Assembly: GCA_025149125.1 (NCBI GenBank)
Contig: CP102272.1
Coordinates: 3,720,001-3,784,000, forward strand
DNA: 64,000 bases
From: [Clostridium] asparagiforme DSM 15981
GTDB taxonomy: Bacteria > Bacillota > Clostridia > Lachnospirales > Lachnospiraceae
Direction: 5' to 3'
Shown here piece by piece: positions 17,415 to 26,472 of the stretch. The first letter of the stretch is position 1, and the number at the start of each line of letters is the position of its first letter. The notes beneath the pieces were generated by a model, which saw nothing but the letters and a program-made list of their open reading frames with translations, was not told the DNA's origin and searched no databases. The position numbers and the translations under genes are program-made.

Positions 17415-18179
17415 TTATCGTTTCTCAATAATATGACGAATCATATGCTCCACCTTTTCCAAGGCGATCTGGTTCAGACGGGCGCCGTCGTCCACATTTG
17501 CCAACCGTGCATCGCCCAGAGCGCCGTTGGCGGAGGCATCCTCCTTCCAATTCCATGCGCAGCCGCCATAACGAAACGGTGCCTCTTTACCGCGAATAAT
17601 AAACCCCTCCACAACCTCTCCCTTTTTCCGCTCTGCTCGGACCACTTCCGGGCAGAGAACCATCGCCTGAGCCGTCTCGCTCTCGCTGGCATGTCCCAAA
17701 TTCTCCGACCAGCCCATTTCCGGTGTGATGCCCTCCTCGAATAAATTCAGACCAATTCCTGAATAGTAGGCATCGATCCCGTGCTCGTATTTTAAGATGT
17801 TGATCACTGCACTCAGGGAGCCGCTGTTTCCGCCATGCCCATTCAGAAACACAATCCTTCTGATGCCATGCTTTGACAGCGCCACGGCAATATCCGTCAG
17901 AAGATTTATGTAGGTCTCACACCGCAACGTCACTGTGCCTGGAAACGCCATGTGGTGAACGGAAATTCCATAGGGAACAGGCGGACAGACCAACACCTGG
18001 CTGCCAAACCTCTCTCCAATCATTTTTGAGAAGCCGTAAGCCCTCGCTGTATCCGTATTAAACGTGGTATTAGGCCCATGCTGCTCGCATGCCCCCACCG
18101 GCACCACCGCCAACTCTATCTCCGGAAGCACCTGCTTTAATTCCGGCCAAATCAATTCCTCCAATATTAATGCCTTCAT
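17415..18179 (-). CDS. Creatininase-family amidohydrolase
   Basis: 254 residues from the ATG at 18179, which follows CAGGAGGAAAA and overlaps the ABC ATPase stop by four bases. Metal and catalytic residues of the family are in place: Glu32 and His34 in GACEQHGP, Asp43 in FNTDTA, His115 in LNGHGGNSG, and a Glu in SESETAQ. Members hydrolyse cyclic amides such as creatinine, or formamide-type bonds of cofactor intermediates. Its tight coupling to a peptide-type ABC importer suggests that it opens a lactam or amide ring in the imported compound. The exact substrate is not predictable. Confidence 0.88.
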   Translation of the reverse strand: MKALILEELIWPELKQVLPEIELAVVPVGACEQHGPNTTFNTDTARAYGFSKMIGERFGSQVLVCPPVPYGISVHHMAFPGTVTLRCETYINLLTDIAVALSKHGIRRIVFLNGHGGNSGSLSAVINILKYEHGIDAYYSGIGLNLFEEGITPEMGWSENLGHASESETAQAMVLCPEVVRAERKKGEVVEGFIIRGKEAPFRYGGCAWNWKEDASANGALGDARLANVDDGARLNQIALEKVEHMIRHIIEKR

Positions 18180-19141
18180 TTTTCCTCCTGATCTCCATAC
18201 AAATGGCATGCCACATAATGTCCGGCTGATATTTCCCGCAGTTTCGGGCTACAGCGCCCGCATTCCCGGGAAGCACAGCCACAGCGCTTTGCAAACCGGC
18301 ATTCCTCCCCCGGATCCACCGGAGAGGTAATCTCTCCCCGCAGTAAAATTCGCTGGGGCTTTTTACCGATTTCCGGCACCGGAATGGCAGATAAAAGCGC
18401 TTTCGTATAGGGATGACAGGGGTTATCAAACAATTCCTCGGCCGGCGCCTTCTCTACAATTTGGCCCAGATACATTACCGCAATGTCGTCGGCAAAATAA
18501 TTGACTACACTGAGATCATGAGTAATAAAAATATAGGTCAGGCCCATTTTCTCCTGCAAATCCTTTAACAAATTTAGAATCTGTGCCTGAATGGAGACGT
18601 CCAGGGCAGACACCGGCTCGTCGCACACAATAAAGTTCGGGTTCATGGCCAGCGCTCTGGCAATACCAATTCGCTGTCTCCTTCCTCCGTCCAGCTCATG
18701 GGGGTAGGCGCTGTAGAGACGCTCAGCCAGTCCCACTGTCTCCATGATCTCCAGGACACGCCTCTCCCGTTCCCTGCGGTCTTCAATCATGTGGTTGGCC
18801 TTTATGGGTTCCTCGATAATCTGATTGACGGTTTTTCTTGGATCCAGCGACGAAAACGGATCCTGAAAAATCATCTGCATCTCCCGTCTCTTCTTTCGCA
18901 TCTCCCGCGGCGGAAGCTTGTTAATATCCACCCCGTCAAACAGTATCTCTCCTGATGTAGGCTCCGTAAGACGCAAAATACAACGGCCGGTAGTAGACTT
19001 TCCACAGCCGGATTCCCCAACTACTCCCAAAGTACGCCCTCTCTCGATGGAAAAACTGATATCGTCCACCGCATGAAGGGTTCCTCGGTTGGTGCGGAAA
19101 TATTTTTTAAGATTTTTCACTTCCAAAATCCTGTCACTCAT
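18176..19141 (-). CDS. Oligopeptide/dipeptide ABC transporter ATP-binding protein (DppF/OppF type)
   Basis: 321 residues. Walker A is GESGCGKST, Walker B is FIVCDEPVSALD, and the C-terminal oligo_HPY extension carries a cysteine-rich CRFAKRCGCASREC block that in relatives binds an iron-sulfur cluster. The ABC signature reads LDGGRRQR instead of the usual LSGGQRQR, an unusual change of the Ser. Start ATG at 19141 overlaps the stop of the partner ATPase by four bases. It powers uptake with the genes at 19138-23591. Confidence 0.92.
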   Translation of the reverse strand: MSDRILEVKNLKKYFRTNRGTLHAVDDISFSIERGRTLGVVGESGCGKSTTGRCILRLTEPTSGEILFDGVDINKLPPREMRKKRREMQMIFQDPFSSLDPRKTVNQIIEEPIKANHMIEDRRERERRVLEIMETVGLAERLYSAYPHELDGGRRQRIGIARALAMNPNFIVCDEPVSALDVSIQAQILNLLKDLQEKMGLTYIFITHDLSVVNYFADDIAVMYLGQIVEKAPAEELFDNPCHPYTKALLSAIPVPEIGKKPQRILLRGEITSPVDPGEECRFAKRCGCASRECGRCSPKLREISAGHYVACHLYGDQEEK

Positions 19142-20145
19142 GACCGGTCTTCCCTCCTTATATGAAATTCAGGGGATTCATAAGCCCTGCACATCACCAT
19201 ATGCGTGGGGCTGATTGTACGGAACTGCGGCAATCCCGCTCTGCAGGTGTCCGTCGCATAGGGACAGCGCGGCGCGAAGGCACAGCCCGCCGGCAAATTG
19301 GTAGGATCGGGCATAAGGCCCGGTATGGGTTTCAGCCTCGCTTTCCTGTCCCGGATATTTGGCAGGGAGTTAAACAGCGCTTCCGTATAAGGATGTCTGG
19401 TCCGATTAAAAATGTCCTCCAACGTTCCCTGCTCCACGATTCTTCCCGCGTACATCACCGCCACCTGATCGCATGTCTCCGCAACGATTCCCAGATCATG
19501 GGTAATCAGGATCATGGAAGTACCGTACTTTTTCTTGAGATCGTTCATGAGATCCAGTACCTGGGCCTGGATGGTCACATCCAGGGCGGTAGTGGGCTCA
19601 TCTGCAATCAAAAGCTTGGGATTGCAGGTCAGTGCGATGGCAATGACCACCCGCTGGCGCATCCCCCCGCTGAACTGGTGTGGATACTCTCCAGCCCGGC
19701 TGCGCGGAATTCCCACCAACTCCAGCATCTCCCGGGCCTTCTCATACGCTTCGGCCTTCGTAAGATGTTCATGAATCTCGATACTCTCCGCAATCTGATC
19801 CCCAACGGTAAAGACCGGATTCAGGGATGTCATAGGATCCTGAAAGATCATCGAGATCTCCTTGCCTCTGATTTTCTCCAACTGACTGCTGTTGAGTTCC
19901 AGAATGGATTTACCGCAGACCTCGATGCGGCCCTGCTTAATCACTCCCGGCGGATCCGGCACCAGCTTTAAGGCCGCCAGCGCGGTGGTTGTTTTACCCG
20001 CTCCCGTTTCCCCCACCAGACCCAGGGTCTGGCCTTTTCCCAGCGTGAAGCTGATATCATTAACCGCCTCGACCGTCTCCTCCTCCAATTCATAGTGAAC
20101 GGTAAGATGTTCGATCTTTAAAACCGGATTTTCTCTGTCCTCCAT
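19138..20145 (-). CDS. Oligopeptide/dipeptide ABC transporter ATP-binding protein (DppD/OppD type)
   Basis: 335 residues. Walker A GETGAGKTT, signature FSGGMRQR, Walker B LLIADEPTTALD, then the oligo_HPY region with CAFAPRCPYATDTC. It forms the ATPase heterodimer with the gene at 18176 on the cytoplasmic face of the permeases. The ATG at 20145 starts 12 bases after the DppC-type permease stop, with GAGGACGAG upstream, so the gene is in the same operon. Confidence 0.93.
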   Translation of the reverse strand: MEDRENPVLKIEHLTVHYELEEETVEAVNDISFTLGKGQTLGLVGETGAGKTTTALAALKLVPDPPGVIKQGRIEVCGKSILELNSSQLEKIRGKEISMIFQDPMTSLNPVFTVGDQIAESIEIHEHLTKAEAYEKAREMLELVGIPRSRAGEYPHQFSGGMRQRVVIAIALTCNPKLLIADEPTTALDVTIQAQVLDLMNDLKKKYGTSMILITHDLGIVAETCDQVAVMYAGRIVEQGTLEDIFNRTRHPYTEALFNSLPNIRDRKARLKPIPGLMPDPTNLPAGCAFAPRCPYATDTCRAGLPQFRTISPTHMVMCRAYESPEFHIRREDRS

Positions 20146-20157
20146 CTCGTCCTCCTA

Positions 20158-21039
20158 CTATTTTTTCAGCTTCGGGTCCAGGGCATCCCGCAGACCATCG
20201 CCAACCATATTGAATGCCAGCACTGTGATCATGATCGCCAGGCCGGGGAAAATTGTCATGTAGCCGTAGCCGCGGATAAAATTTCTGCCCGAGGACAACA
20301 TACTCCCCCACTCGGGAGCCGGTGCCGGAACTCCCAGACCGAGAAAGCTCAGACTGGAAGCCGATATAATCGCGGAAGCAATCCGCAGGGTGGTTTGGAC
20401 AATGATCGGCGACAGACAGTTTGGCAGAATGTGATGCAGGATAATAAGCGGCTCCAGCAATCCAATGGACCGGGAAGCTTCCACATACTCCTGGCTTCTC
20501 ACCGTCAGTACCGAAGCCCTGGTAATTCGTACAAACTGTGGGACTGATGTCACGCCCACGGCGATCATCAGGTTGAGGGTGTTAGCCCCCAGAGCGGATA
20601 CAATCACAATCGCCATCAGCATATTGGGGACCGAGGCAAATATATCCGTCACTCGCATGATCACATCCTCCACGGTACCACCGTAATAGCCTGCAATGGC
20701 TCCCAGCGTTACTCCCACCGCCAGTGCGATCGCCACCGCCACAATTCCCACTGCCAGTGAAAAACGGGCACCGTACAGCAGACGGCAAAAAATATCTCGT
20801 CCCAGCTCGTCCGTCCCCATCCAATGCGAGCTGCTGGGTGCCTGAAGGCGCTCTGCGATATTCTGTCCAATCACCTGCTTGTCATAGTCCAGAATCCAGT
20901 TAGCCGACAGAGCCGTAAGTGCCAGGAGCGCAATAATAAACAGCCCTGCCATTGCTCCCTTGTTTTTCCGCAGCCTGTGCCAGATTTCCCCTGCACGGCT
21001 GCGCCTTTTACGTTTTGCTGTTCTTTTCTCGGAACTCAT
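20158..21039 (-). CDS. Peptide-type ABC transporter permease (DppC/OppC type)
   Basis: 293 residues. A basic cytoplasmic N terminus (KRTAKRKRRSRAG) is followed by six predicted membrane helices and the BPD_transp_1 loop with EYVEASRSIGL and ILHHILPNCLSPI. The GTDELGRDIFCRLLYGAR block is typical of DppC proteins. Its ATG at 21039 shares one base with the stop of the DppB-type gene (TGATG), so translation is coupled. Confidence 0.93.
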   Translation of the reverse strand: MSSEKRTAKRKRRSRAGEIWHRLRKNKGAMAGLFIIALLALTALSANWILDYDKQVIGQNIAERLQAPSSSHWMGTDELGRDIFCRLLYGARFSLAVGIVAVAIALAVGVTLGAIAGYYGGTVEDVIMRVTDIFASVPNMLMAIVIVSALGANTLNLMIAVGVTSVPQFVRITRASVLTVRSQEYVEASRSIGLLEPLIILHHILPNCLSPIIVQTTLRIASAIISASSLSFLGLGVPAPAPEWGSMLSSGRNFIRGYGYMTIFPGLAIMITVLAFNMVGDGLRDALDPKLKK

Positions 21040-21980
21040 CAGCCCTTCCCCCCTCTCGCGTACTGGGCCTTGATGCGTGGATCCACAAAGGCGTATAGCA
21101 GATCAATCACCAGCAAAATCACACTGATCATAATCGTGGTCATGATAATGCTTCCTGTCACAGCCGGAACATCCCGCTGATTAACAGAGTCGATGATCAG
21201 CCGTCCCACTCCCGGCCAGGCAAATACCGTCTCCGTCAGTACGGAACCTCCGATACATGCGGCCATTTGCGTGCCGACCACGGTAATAATCGGGATCAGT
21301 GCATTTTTCAGGGCGTGTCTGCGGATCACTGCTTTTTCCGACACCCCCTTGGCCCTGGCGGTCCGCAGGTAATCCTGCCGTATTACATCCAACATACTGG
21401 ACCGCGTGGTCCGGGTCATAATAGCGGTATAACCGGTGCCAATGGTAATTGCCGGCAGTACGATGCTCGAAAGCCCGCTCATGCCTCCAGAGGGAAACAA
21501 CCCCAGGTGCAGCGAAAATGCGATAATCAGCAGAAGCCCCAGCCAGAAGTTCGGCATGGATAACCCCAGCAAAGCCAGCACCATGGCTGCGTTGTCTCCA
21601 AGGGATCCATTGTGGATGGCAGAAAATATTCCCAGCGGAAGTGAGATTGCAATGGATACAATAATCGCCCCCAGCGTCAAGGAAAGAGTGGCTGGCAGCC
21701 TCTGCATGTACATCTCCCAAACCGGCTGTCCGGTCAGGAAGGATACCCCCAGATTGCCCCGAAAAAGCCCCTGCATATAGATTGCATACCGGTAGAACAC
21801 TGACCGGTCATAACCGTACTGAGCCCGCAGCGCCTCAATCTGCTCCGTAGTAGCATTATCCGGGGCCAGCTGGGAGATCACATCCCCGGGCGCCAGATCC
21901 ATGATAAAATAGATCAGGAAGGAAACGCCTATGATGACCGGTATCAGCATCAATAATCTTTTTCCGATGTATTTTCCCAT
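21039..21980 (-). CDS. Peptide-type ABC transporter permease (DppB/OppB type)
   Basis: 313 residues with a first helix at residues 9-30 and five more helices, plus the permease loop with DYLRTARAKGVSEKAVIRRHALKNAL split across the EAA region. The ending LLYAFVDPRIK is standard for DppB. Start ATG at 21980 follows AGGAGAAGAT. It lies 57 bases downstream of the lipoprotein gene in the same operon. Confidence 0.93.
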   Translation of the reverse strand: MGKYIGKRLLMLIPVIIGVSFLIYFIMDLAPGDVISQLAPDNATTEQIEALRAQYGYDRSVFYRYAIYMQGLFRGNLGVSFLTGQPVWEMYMQRLPATLSLTLGAIIVSIAISLPLGIFSAIHNGSLGDNAAMVLALLGLSMPNFWLGLLLIIAFSLHLGLFPSGGMSGLSSIVLPAITIGTGYTAIMTRTTRSSMLDVIRQDYLRTARAKGVSEKAVIRRHALKNALIPIITVVGTQMAACIGGSVLTETVFAWPGVGRLIIDSVNQRDVPAVTGSIIMTTIMISVILLVIDLLYAFVDPRIKAQYARGGKG

Positions 21981-22037
21981 ATCTTCTCCTGTTTTTCAGT
22001 TGGGCGGCCCGATGTCCCGGACCGCCGCCTGTTTTTG

Positions 22038-23591
22038 TTACTGTGCCACCCGCATCTGGGTGAAATCGTGATTGCCGTCCGGGAAGAAAACCGCACCCTG
22101 GACATTTTTGTTTATTCCGATACTGGCCACCGGATAATAAATGGGAATAACGTAAGCCTCGTCGTGAACAATCTCCTGAAGCTCCTTGTAATACTCGCTC
22201 CGCTTTGCCTCGTCCTGCTCTGCAATGGCCAGATCCATCAACTCATTGATACGGGCGTTGTCGATCACGCCCTTGTTGGTATTACTGTCCGGTGCATAGG
22301 CTCTGCGGACGTCGTCTCCCTGCGGCGCCCAGTTGATGCCGTTGATCATAGCCTCATGGGAAGCAGTCTTATACTGGGATAAGCTGGTCAGACCGGCATC
22401 GTCGATCTCCTTGATCTCTACCTCCAGACCAATCTGCTTTGCGCTCTCCTGGATAATCTGCGCCGCGATTTTTCGCTCCGCCGTGCTCACATACACGCCG
22501 ATTTTCGCCTCTCCCGGAGCCAAACCCGCCTGATCCAAATAGGATTTTGCCTTGTCCAGGTCGTAACCGTATTCTCCAAAACCGTCATAGTACCCAAAGG
22601 TATTCCATCCCCAGTAGGACAAGGCCTTTTTAGCATATCCATCCATAGCAGCGGCAATGATACTGTCTGTATCGATGCAGTGGGCCAGGGCCAGACGAAG
22701 ATTCTTGTTCGTCCCCGGACCGGTGCGGTTGTTGAAGGCCAGAAATACCTCGTTGGTCCCGTCGTACTGAACCAGTGAGAGCTTATCATCCTCCTCGATA
22801 AAGTGCAGCTCGTTGTTGTTCGGATTCAGACAGACATCGATTTCTCCGTTCTGCAGTGCGATCAGACGGGCAGAATTCTCCGGCATATATTTGAGTGTAA
22901 TGGTCTCTGTTTCGGGTTCCTGCCCCCAATAGTGATCATTGCGTTTCACTTTGACATAATCGCTGGGGACATAGGAGTCTACAATCCATGCCCCTGTGCC
23001 GATCTTACCGCCTTCCTCCGGATCTTCCGTAAGGGCTTTCTCAGAGACAATCCCCATATGCGCCACACTCAGAGTATAGAGCCAATCCACATTAGGCGAG
23101 GTGAGCTTCATCTGGACAGTTGTATCATCCACTGCTGTACACGCTTCAAGTCCGTCCAATTTAACGGAGATTGTGGTTCCCAGCTCCTTCCCCCGTTTCA
23201 TGGTGTAGACCACATCCGAAGCCTTCAATGTTTCTCCATTGTGGAACACTACATCGTCCCTGAGCTTAAACTCAATGGTATTGTCATCAATCCATTTCCA
23301 TTCGGTAGCCAGCCTGGGTTCGATTTTCCCGGTCTCCGGGTTGGGATACACCAGCGAATCGTGGGTCAGCCGGAATAGTACGTTGTGATATACATTGCTG
23401 CCACTCTGCACGTCCACTGTCTTGATTGGTCCCTGGGTGCCCACTACCACATCCTTCTTGTAAGCTGCGGCTTCCCCCGACACTGCCGCCGTACTTTCCC
23501 CTTTGCTCTTTACCGGTGCTTTCGAACCGCAGCCCGCCAGCATCCCCAGTCCCAGAGCAATACTCAACATCAATGCAATCCTTCTCCTCAT
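22038..23591 (-). CDS. Peptide-type ABC transporter substrate-binding lipoprotein
   Basis: 517 residues from the ATG at 23591. That start gives a compact lipoprotein signal (MRRRIALMLSIALGLGMLAGC) with lipobox LAGC and lipidated Cys21; a TTG at 23666 would bury it. The mature part is SBP_bac_5, with NVYHNVLFRLTHDSLVYP and FNNRTGPGTNKNLRLALAHCID near the hinge. It captures the substrate outside the membrane for the DppBCDF-type system. First gene of the operon, with promoter at 23781-23809. The ribosome site is weak. Whether the ligand is a peptide, nickel-like chelate or lactam is open; the creatininase at the operon end favours a small amide. Confidence 0.9.
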   Translation of the reverse strand: MRRRIALMLSIALGLGMLAGCGSKAPVKSKGESTAAVSGEAAAYKKDVVVGTQGPIKTVDVQSGSNVYHNVLFRLTHDSLVYPNPETGKIEPRLATEWKWIDDNTIEFKLRDDVVFHNGETLKASDVVYTMKRGKELGTTISVKLDGLEACTAVDDTTVQMKLTSPNVDWLYTLSVAHMGIVSEKALTEDPEEGGKIGTGAWIVDSYVPSDYVKVKRNDHYWGQEPETETITLKYMPENSARLIALQNGEIDVCLNPNNNELHFIEEDDKLSLVQYDGTNEVFLAFNNRTGPGTNKNLRLALAHCIDTDSIIAAAMDGYAKKALSYWGWNTFGYYDGFGEYGYDLDKAKSYLDQAGLAPGEAKIGVYVSTAERKIAAQIIQESAKQIGLEVEIKEIDDAGLTSLSQYKTASHEAMINGINWAPQGDDVRRAYAPDSNTNKGVIDNARINELMDLAIAEQDEAKRSEYYKELQEIVHDEAYVIPIYYPVASIGINKNVQGAVFFPDGNHDFTQMRVAQ

Positions 23592-23780
23592 AAGTTTTTC
23601 TGCCCGGCGCAGTACAGGGATTTGCGCCTTGCTCTCTCCCTTCTCTTTTGGTAATTGTTGAACCAAATGCTACAATCTCCTACGGGAATTTCCCTGAAAT
23701 TTTCCCATATATTTCATTCACATCGCGTTTAAGAAGAATTAAATATTTCTTTTTTAACTCGAGACGAATTATTTACTATT

Positions 23781-23809
23781 ATATTAGCATGGTTATATGT
23801 GGTTGTCAA
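23781..23809 (-). promoter_or_regulatory. Predicted promoter of ABC transporter operon
   Basis: On the minus strand TTGACA (23804-23809), a 17-base spacer and TAATAT (23781-23786). The leader of about 190 bases contains CTGAAATTTTCCC near 23691-23703, a GAAA-N-TTTC-like dyad of the kind RpiR proteins use; that link is speculative. The whole 23592-23956 gap holds only these divergent control regions. Confidence 0.6.
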
Positions 23810-23889
23810 TCCATGGCGTGTCATTTTGAATATTTTATTTTAGAGTTTCTTACCATTCTTATACCATTTGCACAAACCCCGTTTATAAA

Positions 23890-23919
23890 TTGACGGAACT
23901 AAAACAACCGCTGTATAAT
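23890..23919 (+). promoter_or_regulatory. Predicted promoter of methyltransferase gene
   Basis: TTGACG (23890-23895), 18 bases, TATAAT (23914-23919), with the ATG at 23957 preceded by TAGGAGGAT. Confidence 0.65.
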
Positions 23920-23956
23920 AACAGATACCTGGACATTATTTAGGAGGATAAATGCC

Positions 23957-24694
23957 ATGCTGCAAAGCAAACAGCGCACCCCGGAAGAGATTGACGCTTA
24001 CCTGGAAGAATTAAAAACCTGGTTAAAGGAGGACCGTGATACCCCTGCGGAGGAGATGACGGACTTTTTTTCCAAACGCCTGGGGATCTATGAGGACGTG
24101 CACCTGGGTCACTGGCCGGAGGAATACGCCCATATCGCGGATTTTTTCCGGGACGGGCTGCACAGTCTGCTGGACATCGGCTGCGGCACCGGCCTGGAGC
24201 TGAACGCGGTTTACCGGCGTTTTCCACGGGCGGAAGTGACGGGGATCGACCTCTGCCGGGATATGCTGGACAAGCTTCAGCAGACCTACCGGGACAAACA
24301 TTTTAAGGCCATTGTAGCCGACTACTTTGAATACCCCTTTGAGGCGGAGCGCTACGATGCAGCCCTCTCCTTTGAGACGCTGCATCATTTCCCATATGAA
24401 AAGAAGAAACGGATCTACCAAAAGCTGTACCGCGCCCTCAAACCGGGCGGATACTATATCGAATGCGATTACATGGTCTGCTGCGGGGAGGAGGAACGCC
24501 TCTGCCTGGAGCAGTACGAGTACAAGCGCAAAAAAAGCGGCCTGCCAGGCCACGTATTTGTCCATCTCGACATCCCCTTAACCCTGGAGCACCAGGTGGA
24601 ACTGATGAAATACGGGGGATTTCAGGCTGTAAACGTGCTTTATCAAAACGGCGGCACGGTGATCGTGCGGGCGGAAAAAAGTGGAAATTCATGA
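23957..24694 (+). CDS. Class I SAM-dependent methyltransferase
   Basis: 245 residues. After an N-terminal helical segment, motif I LLDIGCGTGLELN (about 74-86) binds the methyl donor; motif II is VTGIDLCRDMLDKL, and the acidic IVADYFEYPF and ALSFETLHHFPYEKK follow. This is the Methyltransf_11/25 fold. Substrate cannot be inferred. The start ATG at 23957 follows AGGAGGATAAATGCC. It is followed by, and overlaps in a possible extended form, the acetyltransferase gene, so both may form a small operon. Confidence 0.88.
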   Translation: MLQSKQRTPEEIDAYLEELKTWLKEDRDTPAEEMTDFFSKRLGIYEDVHLGHWPEEYAHIADFFRDGLHSLLDIGCGTGLELNAVYRRFPRAEVTGIDLCRDMLDKLQQTYRDKHFKAIVADYFEYPFEAERYDAALSFETLHHFPYEKKKRIYQKLYRALKPGGYYIECDYMVCCGEEERLCLEQYEYKRKKSGLPGHVFVHLDIPLTLEHQVELMKYGGFQAVNVLYQNGGTVIVRAEKSGNS

Positions 24695-24729
24695 CGCGCC
24701 AGGAGGGCGGGAAACGTGAGGGAACACAG

Positions 24730-25323
24730 ATGACAGAACGTGAGAAGATGTTGGCCGGAGAGCTTTACGACTGCGGCGACAAAGAGCTGCTGGACAGGTG
24801 GCACAGAGCCAAAAACCTGGTCCGCGACTATAATCAGACCGATTCCGAAAATATGGCGGAGAAGGACCGCATCCTCGGGGAACTGTTGGGAGGCCGCGGC
24901 GCCAACCTCTGGATCACCGCCCCCTTTTATGTGGATTACGGAAACAATATTTATTTTGGCAACAACTGCGAAGTGAATATGAACTGCACCTTTCTGGACG
25001 ATAACCGGATCGTGATCGGGGACAACGCGCTCATCGCGCCCAATGTGCAGATTTACACGGCCTTCCATCCCACCGATGCCAGAGACCGCTTCGGGGAGGC
25101 CCGGGAGGACGGCTCCTTTGCGTTCTGCAAAACCCAGACAGCCCCGGTGGTGATCGGGGACAATGTCTGGATTGGCGGCGGGGCCATCATCATGCCGGGC
25201 GTCACCATCGGGGACAACGTGGTGATCGGCGCGGGCAGCGTAGTGACCCGGGATATCCCCTCGGACACCATCGCATACGGCAGCCCCTGCCGGGTCATGC
25301 GCGAAAACCGTCGGCACAGCTGA
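24730..25323 (+). CDS. Maltose/galactoside O-acetyltransferase-family protein (hexapeptide repeat)
   Basis: 197 residues. The start MTEREKMLAGELYD at 24730 is the classic N terminus of the maltose acetyltransferase group and has GAGGGA upstream; an in-frame ATG at 24691 that overlaps the previous stop is an alternative. A left-handed beta helix follows: IGDNALIAPNVQIYTAFHP (with the catalytic His), then VVIGDNVWIGGGAIIMPGVT and IGAGSVVTRDIPSDTIAYGSP. It moves acetyl from acetyl-CoA to a sugar hydroxyl, perhaps for detoxification. Downstream CCGGTT-AAGT-GAACCG with TTTTAA (near 25346-25371) may be a weak terminator. Confidence 0.9.
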   Translation: MTEREKMLAGELYDCGDKELLDRWHRAKNLVRDYNQTDSENMAEKDRILGELLGGRGANLWITAPFYVDYGNNIYFGNNCEVNMNCTFLDDNRIVIGDNALIAPNVQIYTAFHPTDARDRFGEAREDGSFAFCKTQTAPVVIGDNVWIGGGAIIMPGVTIGDNVVIGAGSVVTRDIPSDTIAYGSPCRVMRENRRHS

Positions 25324-25366
25324 TCATCTCACTCAATACCGGGTGCCGGTTAAGTGAACCGCGGTT

Positions 25367-26338
25367 TTAATCTTGCTTCCGCACCGGCCTGATGTATTTC
25401 CAAAACCGCTCCGGATTGAAATAAAAGTAGATGAGCCTGCCCGGGGTGGTGTCGTAGCAGTAGCCGGTGCCGGAGAAGTCAAAGTCCGCCATGGCCTTTT
25501 CAACGATTTCCTCCACGCTGCGGTTTTCCTGTTCATAGTCAAAGGGGCCGTGTTCAAACACGAGATATTCCGCTTCCGGCACGTCCGCCAGCAGCATCTG
25601 CGGCGGCACTTCCCCGCTGTAATCAGCGGGCAGGCGCGCTCCGTAGCACTCTGTCCGTGGGATTCCCCAGTCGCAGAGCCTGCCCTGCGGATCGTTCATG
25701 TACGCCATAATCTGACCGCTTCCGCTGTTGGCTTCACTCCCGCCGTCGTCGTCCAGCTTGCCCTTAATGCTGTCGAGCAGGCCGCAGATGGTCTCGCAGT
25801 CCTGCCCCGGGATCACACTCTGCCTCTGCCAAAAATCCCAATACCCATTGCTCTCATAGTTTTTGATGTGCAGAAACTTGTGCGCGGGAATGGTTACAAA
25901 ATAAATCTTCACGTCGTCTGTGGATTTCATCATTCCAATTTCTCCCAATCCGAAAAAGTAGCGGTCGAAGAGGGTTATTTTGGTGCGAAGGACCAAAGGC
26001 CGGGGATGCTTCCGGTAATCGCTGGGGGTGACGCCGTACATTCCCTTGAATGCCCTGGTAAATGCCTCGTGGGATGAAAAACCGTAGGCCACGGCTATCT
26101 CCAAAATACTCTTTTCGCTGTCCCGCACCTCTTTCAGCGCGAAGGCCAGTTTTCGATGCCGCAGGTAATCCCGGAACTGCATCCCCGATATCTCTTTAAA
26201 TTTACGGGTTGTGTGGAACTCGGAATACCCCAGGCTGCGGGCCAGATCGCCAAGCGTCAGCGCTTCGTCCTCATAATTCCGGATGCATCTGTCGATTTCA
26301 TCGACGATTATTTGAATCTGCTTCTGCCATTCGTACAT
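25367..26338 (-). CDS. AraC-family regulator with GyrI-like effector domain
   Basis: 323 residues. The N-terminal two-helix-turn-helix AraC unit (about 8-110) shows LARSLGYSEFHTTRKFKEISGMQFRDYLRHRKLAFAL split over two helices and VAYGFSSHEAFTRAFKGMYGVTPSDYRK. A GyrI-like small-molecule domain (about 125-320) follows, as in Rob and SoxS-type multidrug sensors. It ends with YFYFNPERFWKYIRPV. Start ATG at 26338 has no strong ribosome site. It converges on the acetyltransferase gene. It probably controls efflux or detoxification; targets are unknown. Confidence 0.9.
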   Translation of the reverse strand: MYEWQKQIQIIVDEIDRCIRNYEDEALTLGDLARSLGYSEFHTTRKFKEISGMQFRDYLRHRKLAFALKEVRDSEKSILEIAVAYGFSSHEAFTRAFKGMYGVTPSDYRKHPRPLVLRTKITLFDRYFFGLGEIGMMKSTDDVKIYFVTIPAHKFLHIKNYESNGYWDFWQRQSVIPGQDCETICGLLDSIKGKLDDDGGSEANSGSGQIMAYMNDPQGRLCDWGIPRTECYGARLPADYSGEVPPQMLLADVPEAEYLVFEHGPFDYEQENRSVEEIVEKAMADFDFSGTGYCYDTTPGRLIYFYFNPERFWKYIRPVRKQD

Positions 26339-26472
26339 TCGTCTGCTCTCCCATTCAACCGCTCTGTATCCATTATAGGGAAACCGAACAATACGCGCTT
26401 GATTTTACTTGCTGTATTTTCAAACAACGCTCCTCAAAGGCCGGACCTGCCGCCTCTGCGCTCCGGTTCTTC

